Assembly (NCBI GenBank): GCA_028284745.1
Contig: JANQRC010000005.1
Span: 1 to 36,775 of the forward strand
Origin: Flavobacteriaceae bacterium
GTDB taxonomy: Bacteria > Bacteroidota > Bacteroidia > Flavobacteriales > Flavobacteriaceae
Length of the DNA: 36,775 bases
Direction of reading: 5' to 3'
Made by a program: the position numbers and the translations under genes. Below the pieces are notes generated by a model. It had not been told where the DNA came from. It saw only the letters and a program-made list of their open reading frames with translations, and ran no database searches. This document shows positions 7,985 through 16,293 of the stretch, piece after piece (position 1 is the first letter of the stretch; every line of letters starts with the position of its first letter).

Positions 7985-9418
7985 ATGAAAAATATAATAA
8001 AAAACATTTGTGCTTTTAGCATTTTGCTCATGGCAACCTCTTGTTATGACTATATTGATATCGAAGAAAAGGGGAAGAATAGAGTAACACAAGCAGAAGA
8101 TATAGAATTATTACTTAATGATTCTTCAACAAAGAATTTCAGTAAAAATTATGAAGCCTTATTTATAGGCGATGACGTCTATGAATTTACAGACGAATTT
8201 CAACCTTATGGGATTCCTATTGTATATCCCGTTGCCGAGGCTTTAATGTTCGAGGACTTTTTGTTTGATGAAACAGAGGCAACAAATTTTACATCATACC
8301 AGTCTCTGTATGAAAATATAAATATCGCTAATATTGTTTTAGAAAATGTTCGAAGTGTTAATGGAAGTGCAGAGGAATTAAATACATTAGAAGGTAGGGC
8401 CTATGCCATTCGTGCTAATAATCTATTAGAGATCGTTAACTTATATTCAAGACATTATAGTCAAGACTATGCTAACGAGGAAAATTCCGGGGTAGTGATC
8501 CCTGAAAGTTCTTTATCAGACTATGTGTTGAAAAGAGCAACATTACAAGAATGTTACGATGCTATCATATCAGATCTAGAAAATGCCATAGCACTCTTAC
8601 CTGACGCTGCACCTCCATTCAATGACAGAATATATAAACAAGGTGCTTATGGCCTGTTGGCAAGAACCTGTTTGTTGATGGGCGATTGGGCAAAAGCGGA
8701 AGAAAACGCCTCTAATGCACTTGCTTTAAATGGCGCTTTGTATGATTACAAGAATGATGTAACGTTCGTGCCAGCTTTTGGATCTTTTCCGGACAGTTAT
8801 GAGTTGCCCCACGGATCCAATATTGCCACAGATAAAGAAGCTATTGTATTTGAGGTGATTGGAGGAGCTTTTCAGCCCCTGCCTAATATAGTGGCAAATC
8901 CGGATTTAGTGGCAATGTATGAAGATACAGACATAAGAAAACGAAAGTTCTTTGATCCGTCTACTAATATGTTTGTAGGAAGAAGTGGATATAATGCATT
9001 CTTTAGAGCACCAGGTAGGGTGAACTGTGGCGTTAACATTCCCGAAATGTATTTGATCAGAGCAGAGGCTAACGCCAGGATGGGTAACGGGGCATCAGCA
9101 CTAGATGACCTTAATTTTTTAAGAAGTCACCGATACGAAGATGGTTATGTAGATCTTACAGATGTCGGAATGGCATTGCAGTACACAAAAGAAGAAAGAA
9201 GGCGTGAGTTAGCTTTTTCTCAGTGGCGTATTGTAGATATTAAGCGTTATAATTTAATAGATAATGATAACATCAGCGTCACTCATCGCAATTCTGCGGC
9301 TGATATAACATATACATTAAACCCGGGAGATCTAAATTCTGTATTGCCTATTCCAAGAGCTGTAATTAGTGATTCACCCCTTGTACAAATTGTACAAAAC
9401 CCCAGGGACGGCAACTAA
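7985..9418 (+). CDS. SusD/RagB-like surface lipoprotein
   Basis: A 477-residue lipoprotein that forms the lid of the SusC channel and captures the cargo. The signal peptide ends in MATSC, making C20 the lipidated cysteine. Family features are the helical repeat segments (LEGRAYAIRANNLLEIVNLYS, TLQECYDAIISDLENAIALL, GAYGLLARTCLLMGDWAKAE) and the C-terminal MYLIRAEANARMG, KEERRRELAFSQWRIVDIKR and LPIPRAVI motifs. The ATG at 7985, 12 nt after the susC stop, is preferred over an in-frame TTG six bases upstream. It is somewhat shorter than many SusD proteins. It is co-transcribed with susC, and a hairpin and a gene remnant follow before the next intact gene. Confidence 0.92.
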   Translation: MKNIIKNICAFSILLMATSCYDYIDIEEKGKNRVTQAEDIELLLNDSSTKNFSKNYEALFIGDDVYEFTDEFQPYGIPIVYPVAEALMFEDFLFDETEATNFTSYQSLYENINIANIVLENVRSVNGSAEELNTLEGRAYAIRANNLLEIVNLYSRHYSQDYANEENSGVVIPESSLSDYVLKRATLQECYDAIISDLENAIALLPDAAPPFNDRIYKQGAYGLLARTCLLMGDWAKAEENASNALALNGALYDYKNDVTFVPAFGSFPDSYELPHGSNIATDKEAIVFEVIGGAFQPLPNIVANPDLVAMYEDTDIRKRKFFDPSTNMFVGRSGYNAFFRAPGRVNCGVNIPEMYLIRAEANARMGNGASALDDLNFLRSHRYEDGYVDLTDVGMALQYTKEERRRELAFSQWRIVDIKRYNLIDNDNISVTHRNSAADITYTLNPGDLNSVLPIPRAVISDSPLVQIVQNPRDGN

Positions 9419-9458
9419 CCTGTAATGATTATTATAAAGTAACCAGATAATAGATACC

Positions 9459-9487
9459 ACCAGCTAGATCCTAATGATCATGCTGGT
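9459..9487 (+). other. Hairpin after susD
   Basis: ACCAGC (9459-9464) pairs with GCTGGT (9482-9487), with an inner GATC/GATC helix and a 5-nt loop. No T-run follows, so it is probably an mRNA structure that separates the stable susCD message from the downstream enzymes rather than a full terminator. Confidence 0.4.
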
Positions 9488-9540
9488 TCCATCTTACCAT
9501 AGATCATCATAGAAATCTAGCTAAAAAACCATATAAAAAT

Positions 9541-9719
9541 AGTATGGCGTTGGTCTCCTTGTCTGATTTGAAAGATAAGTAAAGTCTTGCAAGCAAGCCT
9601 ATGGCATGACATTAACGCCAGATAATGTACTGATCGATGGTTCTGCAGGTAAGGTAATGACCAAAACATCAAGAGGAAAACTATTTGCTGAAAAACCAGA
9701 AGGGATCTTCAAAAAATAA
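9541..9719 (+). pseudogene. Decayed 3' end of a second TlpA-like thioredoxin gene
   Basis: The stretch 9593-9719 reads YGMTLTPDNVLIDGSAGKV and continues to a TAA, matching the C-terminus of the intact TlpA-like gene just downstream (YGVFAIPDNVLIDGTTGKI). Upstream, SDLKDK followed by a stop and a shift into SKVLQ corresponds to SDLEGFKSNVV of the intact gene, and the preceding bases still resemble the codons for MPWTQ. So about 60 residues of a paralogue survive with at least one frameshift, and the CxxC part is gone. It shows that the locus once held two tandem thioredoxin-like genes. Confidence 0.8.
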
Positions 9720-9749
9720 ATAATAACACCAAATAAAAACTTAATTAAG

Positions 9750-11009
9750 ATGAATAAAAAAGTATTTAGTGCCTTATTGCTTTTAATAAGCATTACTATG
9801 TCTTGTGAGCAAGTACAAAACGATCAAGTGGTAGTTGAAGGCTACCTAAAAGGAATTGCCGACCAGAAAATCATATTATCTGCCAATGGCGAAGAAGTTG
9901 ATACTACAACTGCTATTGATGGAAAATTCACATTCAAAAGAACTATTAGACCGGCAACAGCTTTAAACTTGATCCTTGAAGATAAAGATTATATGATTTT
10001 AGAAGGGGGAAAAATACAAAATCCCTACCAAGCGCTGTTAATGGCAGATAATGGTCAGCATATTAGTGTAGAAATAATGGTTGAAGATCCCGATAACCCT
10101 AACCGAACTCATTCGGGGCATATCGTGCCGGAAGTTACTATCGTTAACAATTCACCCGCTCAATTAAAGGTGCGTGAGCTTAATGCCGAATTGGATAAAG
10201 CCTTTTCGAAGAGGGATGAAGATAACCAAAAAGTGTTCGATAAATTAAATATTGACTGGAGTAAAGAAAAGCCTCTTGAAGGCAGGAGCCAGGAAGAGCT
10301 TGATGTTTTGGAAAAAGCAAGAGCAACTAGTAGAAAGATATATAAAGATAAAGAACAATTTTTAGTGACAACGCATAAGGAGAATACCAATAACTTAAAG
10401 GGGCTCTTAGCCATGATCCAGCTTGAAAGTAGGAGTATGCGTAATGATAGCTTACTACTAGCGAAAGGGGTATCGATCGAGAACTTATCAGAAGATGTTA
10501 AAAATTCAGGGCTTAGAGTTTATTATAAAAACAGGAAGCAACAATACCAAGCGCTTTTAAATGCCAAGGCATCGATTAAAATTGGTGGTAACTATAAGAA
10601 TTTTAAGGCACAGGATGTTGATGGAAATACTGTAGATTTTAGCAGTTTAGTGACAGAAGGCAACTATGTGCTATTAGATTTCTGGGCCTCCTGGTGTGGC
10701 CCTTGTAGGGCAGAAAACCCAAATGTTTTAAAACAGTATAACAAATACCATGATAAAGGATTTGATGTAGTAGCTTATTCATTGGACAAAAGCAAGAACT
10801 CATGGATAAAAGCCATCAAAGAAGATGGTATGCCTTGGACACAGTTATCAGACCTTGAGGGATTTAAGAGTAATGTAGTCCAAGATTATGGCGTATTTGC
10901 AATTCCTGATAACGTATTGATAGATGGAACAACAGGTAAAATTATGAGAACAGGTTTAAGAGGAAAGTGGTTAGATGAAACCTTGGGAAAAATATTTGAT
11001 GATAAATAA
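9750..11009 (+). CDS. TlpA-like thioredoxin lipoprotein (DUF4369-type N-domain)
   Basis: A 419-residue periplasm-facing thiol-disulfide protein. The signal peptide ends in TMSC, so C19 is probably lipidated. Residues 25-125 form a beta-rich DUF4369-like domain; 135-275 is a charged helical region; 280-419 is a thioredoxin domain with FWASWCGPC (C316 and C319) and the cis-Pro-like AIPDNVLID segment. The WCGPC site is that of reducing TlpA/ResA proteins, which need electrons from a membrane partner. The DsbD-type gene in the same operon is the obvious donor. The likely role is to reduce disulfides in cargo delivered by SusC/D, or in the neighbouring peptidase; the substrate is inferred only. 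Confidence 0.9.
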   Translation: MNKKVFSALLLLISITMSCEQVQNDQVVVEGYLKGIADQKIILSANGEEVDTTTAIDGKFTFKRTIRPATALNLILEDKDYMILEGGKIQNPYQALLMADNGQHISVEIMVEDPDNPNRTHSGHIVPEVTIVNNSPAQLKVRELNAELDKAFSKRDEDNQKVFDKLNIDWSKEKPLEGRSQEELDVLEKARATSRKIYKDKEQFLVTTHKENTNNLKGLLAMIQLESRSMRNDSLLLAKGVSIENLSEDVKNSGLRVYYKNRKQQYQALLNAKASIKIGGNYKNFKAQDVDGNTVDFSSLVTEGNYVLLDFWASWCGPCRAENPNVLKQYNKYHDKGFDVVAYSLDKSKNSWIKAIKEDGMPWTQLSDLEGFKSNVVQDYGVFAIPDNVLIDGTTGKIMRTGLRGKWLDETLGKIFDDK

Positions 11010-11014
11010 AATTA

Positions 11015-11102
11015 GGCGATGCCTGAGATAACAATTGAGGCCTGTGCCGGCCAGATGGATCTTGTCTGGAAGGCAGGCACACAAGTATGATTAAACATCG
11101 CC
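11015..11102 (+). other. Nested long hairpin between tlpA-like gene and M16 gene
   Basis: An outer helix GGCGATG (11015-11021) with CATCGCC (11096-11102) encloses an inner helix TGTGCC (11043-11048) with GGCACA (11076-11081) and CCAGA (11051-11055) with TCTGG (11065-11069). No T-run follows, so it looks like a processing or stability element or a REP-like unit. The 148-nt gap holds no gene. Confidence 0.6.
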
Positions 11103-11157
11103 ATTAAAGATAATGAAGAGAGCTAAAGACAATAATTCGTAGCAATCATAAATTAAA

Positions 11158-13980
11158 ATGAACTTCAAAATGAGAAACACCTTAGCAACAAGTATGATCC
11201 TGCTATTGTTTGCGCACAGTTTGTCTGCACAGAGACTGGATCTGAACAAGCCATTGCCCATTGAAAAAAGTATTAAAAAGGGAGTCTTGCCAAATGGCCT
11301 GACCTACTACATTAAAAGTACCGATGTGGTTAAAGATGCCGCGACCTATTACATCATACAAAATGTTGGTTCGATGCTTGAAAATGATGACCAACAAGGG
11401 CTGGCACACTTTTTAGAGCACATGGCATTTAACGGCACTGAAAACTTCCCGGGGAAAGGCATTCTAAATACCCTGCAAAAACATGGAGCTGTATTTGGAA
11501 AAGACATCAATGCTTATACATCTTTTGATGAAACGGTGTACAACCTAAATAACATTCCTACCAAGGATGGATTGGTAGATACTTGTCTGACAATACTGCA
11601 CGACTGGTGTAACTACCTGTCACTAACAGAAGAAGAAATAGATGCTGAAAGAGGAGTCATTAAAGAAGAATGGCGTACACGTCAAAGTGGACGAATGCGT
11701 TTATATCGAGCATCAATGCCCGCCACTTTCAACCATTCCAGATATGTTGAAAGATTTCCTATTGGTTTGATGTCTGTAGTAGAGAATTTTAAGTACAAGA
11801 CCTTGCGCGATTTCTATCATGACTGGTACAGAACAGATCTACAGGCAATTGCAGTGGTCGGAGACATAGCTGTTGATGAGGTCGAGCAAAAAATAAAAGA
11901 AAAGTTTTCTCATATTCCAGCAGTTAAAAACCCAAGAAAACGATTTGTAGTAGATATTCCTGATAATGAAGAGCTCTTGTACAGCTTAGGGATGGATCCC
12001 GAAATCTCTACCTCAGCCATAGAATTTGGCATTAGACACAAAAAATCGATAAAAGACCAAACGGTAGCTGACCTTAGACAGTCTTTATTAGAAGATATGG
12101 CAACCTCAATGCTCTCAACGAGAATATCAGATAAAGCTCAAAAGCCGGAGGCCTCATACTTAAGAGCCAGAATAAGCTATCGATCTATGACGCGTACGAG
12201 CAATGCGTTCGATATTAGGATCTTCCCAAAACCCGATAAGCAACAAGCAGCTTTTGAAGAAGTGTTGACAGAAGTTCAGAGAGCAGTTAAACACGGCTTT
12301 GCCCAACCTGAAATAGATAGGATCATTAAAGAATTCTCTAACCGTTATGAAACCGATATCTCTAAAAAGGACGATCAACCCCACTGGGCAATAATAAGAC
12401 CGATCCTAGATAACTATTTAAGTAATGAGACCATTACAGATTTAGAAAAAGAATACGAATTGGCGAAGCAAATTTTTGCAACATTGAGTGCTAAAGAGCT
12501 CCATGATGTCATTAAAAAACTGTATGCAAAGAAGAACAGGTACTCAAATGTAACCGGTGTTGAGGGAAATAATAATTTAACAGAGCAGCAGGCTAATGAA
12601 ATTTTAACATCATTAGCAAATGATGCCAGTATAGCGCCTTACAGGGATGAATCCAGTGGTAAAACATTACTGTCCGGGTTGAAGATCAAACAAGGCTCTA
12701 TTAAAGAAGTAGTAGAAAATAAAGACCTGGGAGCATTGACCTATGTATTGAGCAATGGGATAAAAGTGCATTATAAGTTTACCGATAATGAGAAAAACAA
12801 GGTGGACTTTAATGCTATAAGCCATGGTGGTGAATCATTGATCGCAGCTGAGGACCTGCCTTCAGCAGGGGCAATGAGCAACCTGGTCCAGATGTCCGGT
12901 TTGGGTGATTATAGTGCTACAGAATTGCCCAAGATATTGGCAGGTAAAACCGTCTGGGTTGGCCCGGGGCTTGGAGAAACTATCGAAAGCATGACAGGGT
13001 CTTCTACGACCAAAGATGTAGAGACCTTGTTGCAAATGGTTTACCTGTATTTTGAAAGACCACGTTTTGACAAAGAGGCATTCAAAGTATTACAAAGTAA
13101 TATCGATCAATATTTGATAGGAAGAGGTAAAGATATCAGAGAACAAATGCGTGATGGTATTACTACTACTCTATACGGAGAAAACCACCCCAGAGAGCGG
13201 GTCTTTGACCAGGATTATGTCAATGCCATTTCTTTCGATAAGATTAAATCCATTTACGAGAGTCGTTTTGCAAACCCGGCTGATTTCGAATTTTATATTG
13301 TGGGCGACATAGAACAGCAGCAGTTACAACCCTTATTGATACAATACATTGCTTCTTTGCCAACCACTGCAGACAAAGAAAGCTATAAGGATAACGATAC
13401 TGACTGGAAGTCAGACAGAATTGATGAAGACGTCTTTCTTGCGATGGAAACCCCCAAGGCAAATGTAAATATCTCCTTAAAAAAGGAAATACCTTACAAT
13501 GTGAAGAATAAGCTCGTAACACAGGCTTTAGGTGACATTTTAAAGTTGCGCATCACAGAAACAGTAAGAGAGCAAGAAGGTGGCGCTTATAGTCCTGGCG
13601 TTTCGTCCAGGTTGTTTAAAGAGCCCAAAACACTGGCCTATGTAGCGGTTTCTTTTGATTGTGATCCTGATATGGCCGATAGACTGGTAGGGATAGTGCA
13701 TAAAGAGATTGCCAAGATCGCCAATGGAGAAATAAACGATGATGATCTAAATAAAACGCTGACAAATTTCCTAAAGGAAAGAGAGCAGGCAAAAAACAAG
13801 AATAAGTATGCGATGGATCTGTTGACTACTTTCTATAGAGATGGATATAATAGGGATGAAGCAAGGAACTTTGAAGATATCGTAAATAAGATCTCTAAAG
13901 AAGAGATACAAGCTTTGGCAAAAGATATTCAACAAAATGGCAGATCATTCGAAATAGTATTCAAGCCTAAGAAGGATTAG
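11158..13980 (+). CDS. M16 family zinc metallopeptidase (PqqL/insulinase type)
   Basis: A 940-residue exported peptidase with a signal peptide (1-24, ending SLSAQ). The active half carries HFLEH (H84, E87, H88), and E164 in DAERGVIKEE is the expected third zinc ligand 76 residues on. The second, non-catalytic M16 half spans about 510-940 and contains the characteristic REQEGGAYSPGV segment, so the clam-shell of two homologous halves is complete. M16 enzymes enclose and degrade unfolded peptides or small proteins. Length is close to E. coli PqqL and to FusC, which cleaves imported ferredoxin. It is placed between a reducing thioredoxin and DsbD, with the DsbD gene starting 3 nt after its stop, so translation of the two is coupled. 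Confidence 0.93.
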   Translation: MNFKMRNTLATSMILLLFAHSLSAQRLDLNKPLPIEKSIKKGVLPNGLTYYIKSTDVVKDAATYYIIQNVGSMLENDDQQGLAHFLEHMAFNGTENFPGKGILNTLQKHGAVFGKDINAYTSFDETVYNLNNIPTKDGLVDTCLTILHDWCNYLSLTEEEIDAERGVIKEEWRTRQSGRMRLYRASMPATFNHSRYVERFPIGLMSVVENFKYKTLRDFYHDWYRTDLQAIAVVGDIAVDEVEQKIKEKFSHIPAVKNPRKRFVVDIPDNEELLYSLGMDPEISTSAIEFGIRHKKSIKDQTVADLRQSLLEDMATSMLSTRISDKAQKPEASYLRARISYRSMTRTSNAFDIRIFPKPDKQQAAFEEVLTEVQRAVKHGFAQPEIDRIIKEFSNRYETDISKKDDQPHWAIIRPILDNYLSNETITDLEKEYELAKQIFATLSAKELHDVIKKLYAKKNRYSNVTGVEGNNNLTEQQANEILTSLANDASIAPYRDESSGKTLLSGLKIKQGSIKEVVENKDLGALTYVLSNGIKVHYKFTDNEKNKVDFNAISHGGESLIAAEDLPSAGAMSNLVQMSGLGDYSATELPKILAGKTVWVGPGLGETIESMTGSSTTKDVETLLQMVYLYFERPRFDKEAFKVLQSNIDQYLIGRGKDIREQMRDGITTTLYGENHPRERVFDQDYVNAISFDKIKSIYESRFANPADFEFYIVGDIEQQQLQPLLIQYIASLPTTADKESYKDNDTDWKSDRIDEDVFLAMETPKANVNISLKKEIPYNVKNKLVTQALGDILKLRITETVREQEGGAYSPGVSSRLFKEPKTLAYVAVSFDCDPDMADRLVGIVHKEIAKIANGEINDDDLNKTLTNFLKEREQAKNKNKYAMDLLTTFYRDGYNRDEARNFEDIVNKISKEEIQALAKDIQQNGRSFEIVFKPKKD

Positions 13981-13982
13981 TT

Positions 13983-16040
13983 ATGAAAAAACTAATCCTT
14001 TTTACGGCTATACTATTTAGTGGGTTTAAGTTGCAAGCTCAGATTTTTGATCCAGTCGACTGGACTTTTGAATCAAAGAAACTCAATGATAATGAGTATG
14101 AGCTAATTTTTACAGCGACCATTGAAGAAAATTGGGCAGTTTACTCACAATTTATCGGCGAAGGCGGTCCGGTACCTTCAGTATTTACATTCGACAAAAA
14201 TGACAGTTTTGAATTATTGGGAAGAGTAGAGGAGAGCGATGACCATAAAGTAACCAAGTACGATGCCATTTTTGACATGGAACTTTCGAAATTCTTCGAA
14301 AAGGCCATTTTTACTCAAAAAGTGAAGTTGAATGACAGCGATGCAATAATTAAAGGAAGTATAACCTTCATGACCTGTGATGATGTACGGTGTTTACCAC
14401 CCGCTGACATCCCTTTCGAATTCAAATTTTCATTTGGCAGAACCAGTACCTCAAAAGAAACTATAGGAGATGATGTTGAAATAGACGAGACAGAAGTAAA
14501 TCAGTTATTATACGGTTTAACCGAAAGTAACCTTAAAAGATCTGAGATCGAATGTCATGACGAAGTTATTTCTGACGCTCCGGATGCTCAAGACGAAGGA
14601 AGATCACTGCTGAGTATCTTTGGGCTAGGTATCTTAGGTGGTTTATTGGCATTGTTAACACCTTGTGTGTTCCCTATGATCCCTTTAACGGTTAGCTTTT
14701 TCATAAAAAAGGAAGGAAGGCAAAGTAAAAAAGCGTCAGGTATCTCCAAAGCATTGTTGTACGGGTTCTCCATTTTAGCTGTATACTTGATCTTAAGCAT
14801 TCCTTTTCACCTATTAGACTCTATGAACCCGGATATTTTGAACGATGTGTCAACTAATGTCTGGTTGAATGTGATCTTCTTTGTCATTTTTGTGTTCTTT
14901 GCCTTTTCTTTCTTTGGCTACTATGAATTAACACTTCCATCAAGTTGGACCAACAGGACGACACAAGGAGAGCGCGCTGGGGGCTTATTAGGTGTATTCT
15001 TTATGGCCCTGACCTTGGCAATTGTATCCTTTTCATGTACAGGACCCATATTGGGCTCATTATTGGCAGGCTCATTAACATCTGACGGAGGAGCCTGGCA
15101 GTTAACAGCTGGCATGGGTGGTTTTGGTTTGGCGCTAGGGTTGCCCTTCGCATTGTTTGCAATGTTCCCAGGACTGTTAAACTCATTGCCAAGATCCGGC
15201 GGCTGGCTGAATACCACAAAGGTAGTTTTAGGTTTTTTAGAATTAGCACTGGCTTTTAAGTTTTTGTCCGTGGCGGATTTGGTACAACATTGGAACATTT
15301 TAAAAATAGAGCTCTTCTTGGCCATCTGGATCATCATATTTGCAGGGCTAGCATTATATCTTCTGGGCAAGATCAGATTTCCACATGACCCACCAATAAA
15401 AAAGCTTTCATTCCCAAGAATCACTTTTGGTGTATTGGTAGCTGCTTTTGCCATTTATTTGGCGTCAGGTTTTAGAGTGAATAACGAAACCAACACATTT
15501 AGGCCACTGGCATTATTAAGTGGATTAGCGCCTCCCGTAGGTTATAGTTTTATATATCCAAATGAGTGTCCTAATGATTTGGATTGTTTTAAGGATCTAA
15601 AGATCGGTTTAGAGCATGCTAAAAGAGAGAATAGACCAATCATGATCGATTTTACAGGTTATGGTTGTGTAAACTGTAGAAAAATGGAAGAACATGTCTG
15701 GCCATTAGAAAGAATTGATGGTTACTTACGTGGCGACTATGTGTTAATATCACTCTATGTCGATGATAAGAAAGCCTTACCAGAAAACGAGCAAGTACGA
15801 GTAAAAAGAATAAATGGCGGTGTAAGAAAGTTAGAAAGCTACGGCGACAAATGGGCACACTTTCAGACCCAATACTTCCAGAATAACTCACAACCATATT
15901 ATGTGCTGTTAAGTCCAGATGGAAAAACTGTTTTAAATGACCCGGTAGGTTACACTCCTAATGAGGATGAATATGCACGATTCTTACAATGTGGTTTAGA
16001 TATAATGAAAGAATCAAATAAGAGATCAGCAAACGAATGA
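13983..16040 (+). CDS. DsbD-type thiol:disulfide interchange protein
   Basis: A 685-residue transmembrane reductase carrying electrons from cytosolic thioredoxin to the periplasm. After a signal peptide (1-19), the N-terminal DsbD-alpha domain has C132 and C137 (TCDDVRCLPP). The membrane core (about 210-500, eight or so helices) has C228 in TPCVFPMIPL and C352 in SFSCTGP. The C-terminal thioredoxin domain has GYGCVNC with C562 and C565. All six redox cysteines are present, so the electron path looks functional. The start ATG lies 3 nt after the M16 stop. It is the last gene of the operon and probably serves the TlpA-like lipoprotein dedicated to this locus. A general housekeeping role is possible but less likely in this setting. 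Confidence 0.95.
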   Translation: MKKLILFTAILFSGFKLQAQIFDPVDWTFESKKLNDNEYELIFTATIEENWAVYSQFIGEGGPVPSVFTFDKNDSFELLGRVEESDDHKVTKYDAIFDMELSKFFEKAIFTQKVKLNDSDAIIKGSITFMTCDDVRCLPPADIPFEFKFSFGRTSTSKETIGDDVEIDETEVNQLLYGLTESNLKRSEIECHDEVISDAPDAQDEGRSLLSIFGLGILGGLLALLTPCVFPMIPLTVSFFIKKEGRQSKKASGISKALLYGFSILAVYLILSIPFHLLDSMNPDILNDVSTNVWLNVIFFVIFVFFAFSFFGYYELTLPSSWTNRTTQGERAGGLLGVFFMALTLAIVSFSCTGPILGSLLAGSLTSDGGAWQLTAGMGGFGLALGLPFALFAMFPGLLNSLPRSGGWLNTTKVVLGFLELALAFKFLSVADLVQHWNILKIELFLAIWIIIFAGLALYLLGKIRFPHDPPIKKLSFPRITFGVLVAAFAIYLASGFRVNNETNTFRPLALLSGLAPPVGYSFIYPNECPNDLDCFKDLKIGLEHAKRENRPIMIDFTGYGCVNCRKMEEHVWPLERIDGYLRGDYVLISLYVDDKKALPENEQVRVKRINGGVRKLESYGDKWAHFQTQYFQNNSQPYYVLLSPDGKTVLNDPVGYTPNEDEYARFLQCGLDIMKESNKRSANE

Positions 16041-16142
16041 AGCAGATAGTAGCAGTTCTAGGAATTCTATGAACGGTAATCCCATATAAAAGAAGAATTA
16101 GAAACTAGGCAAGAAAAAGTACATAAAACTAGTGAAGAGCGG

Positions 16143-16228
16143 TCGGCTGTCATAGAATTGGTAGACACGCCAGACTTAGGATCTAGTGCCGCAAGGCGCG
16201 GGGTCTAACACACATCGACCCGCGCTCA
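16143..16228 (+). pseudogene. tRNA-Leu(UAG)-like remnant
   Basis: Positions 16155-16203 copy 49 nt of the intact tRNA-Leu with 2 changes, keeping the D loop, the anticodon loop CTTAGGA and the variable arm. The anticodon stem now has a C-A mismatch, the T arm has lost TTCGA (TCTAACA instead), and the ends do not match the intact acceptor stem, so it should not work as tRNA. The 3' part instead folds into a new strong hairpin, GCGCGGGGTC (16196-16205) with GACCCGCGC (16217-16225), one base bulged. It lies after the dsbD gene and before a perfect terminator. Confidence 0.75.
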
Positions 16229-16239
16229 GTGAAGGTTTA

Positions 16240-16264
16240 AAGCGCTTCGATTCGAAGCGCTTTT
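16240..16264 (+). terminator. Intrinsic terminator at the right end of the island
   Basis: AAGCGCTTC pairs perfectly with GAAGCGCTT around a short loop and is followed by TTTT. It would end the dsbD operon transcript, including the tRNA-like remnant. Confidence 0.85.
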
Positions 16265-16293
16265 CTATTGAGACCTGGTGAAACTAATGAAAA

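Larger units (their letters stand above)
1900..16203. mobile_element. Candidate acquired island bracketed by tRNA-Leu sequence
   Basis: A 49-nt segment of the tRNA-Leu gene (1912-1960) is repeated in the same orientation at 16155-16203 with 2 mismatches. Between the copies lies exactly one functional block: sigma factor, FecR, SusC, SusD, TlpA-like protein, M16 peptidase and DsbD. By eye this block is clearly richer in A+T and in codons such as AAA, TTA and AGA than the genes outside. These are typical signs of an island at a tRNA site. Against it, no integrase is visible, and the right copy matches the middle of the tRNA rather than its 3' end, which a classical tRNA integration would duplicate. 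It may instead be an old insertion with decayed ends or a tandem tRNA pair split by insertion. Confidence 0.4.

Noticed and set aside
4227-9418. SusC/SusD pair as a polysaccharide utilisation locus
   Set aside because: No glycoside hydrolase, polysaccharide lyase, sulfatase or sugar transporter lies in the block; its enzymes are a peptidase and thiol reductases.
11158-13980. M16 gene as part of a pyrroloquinoline quinone (PQQ) pathway
   Set aside because: No pqqA-E genes are present; PqqL-type size alone does not imply PQQ synthesis.
14921-15454. Minus-strand open frame opposite dsbD
   Set aside because: Antisense of conserved membrane helices and the SFSCTGP motif; no sign of its own.
16143-16228. 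Second functional tRNA-Leu
   Set aside because: The T loop lacks TTCGA, the anticodon stem has a mismatch and the acceptor ends do not match the intact gene.
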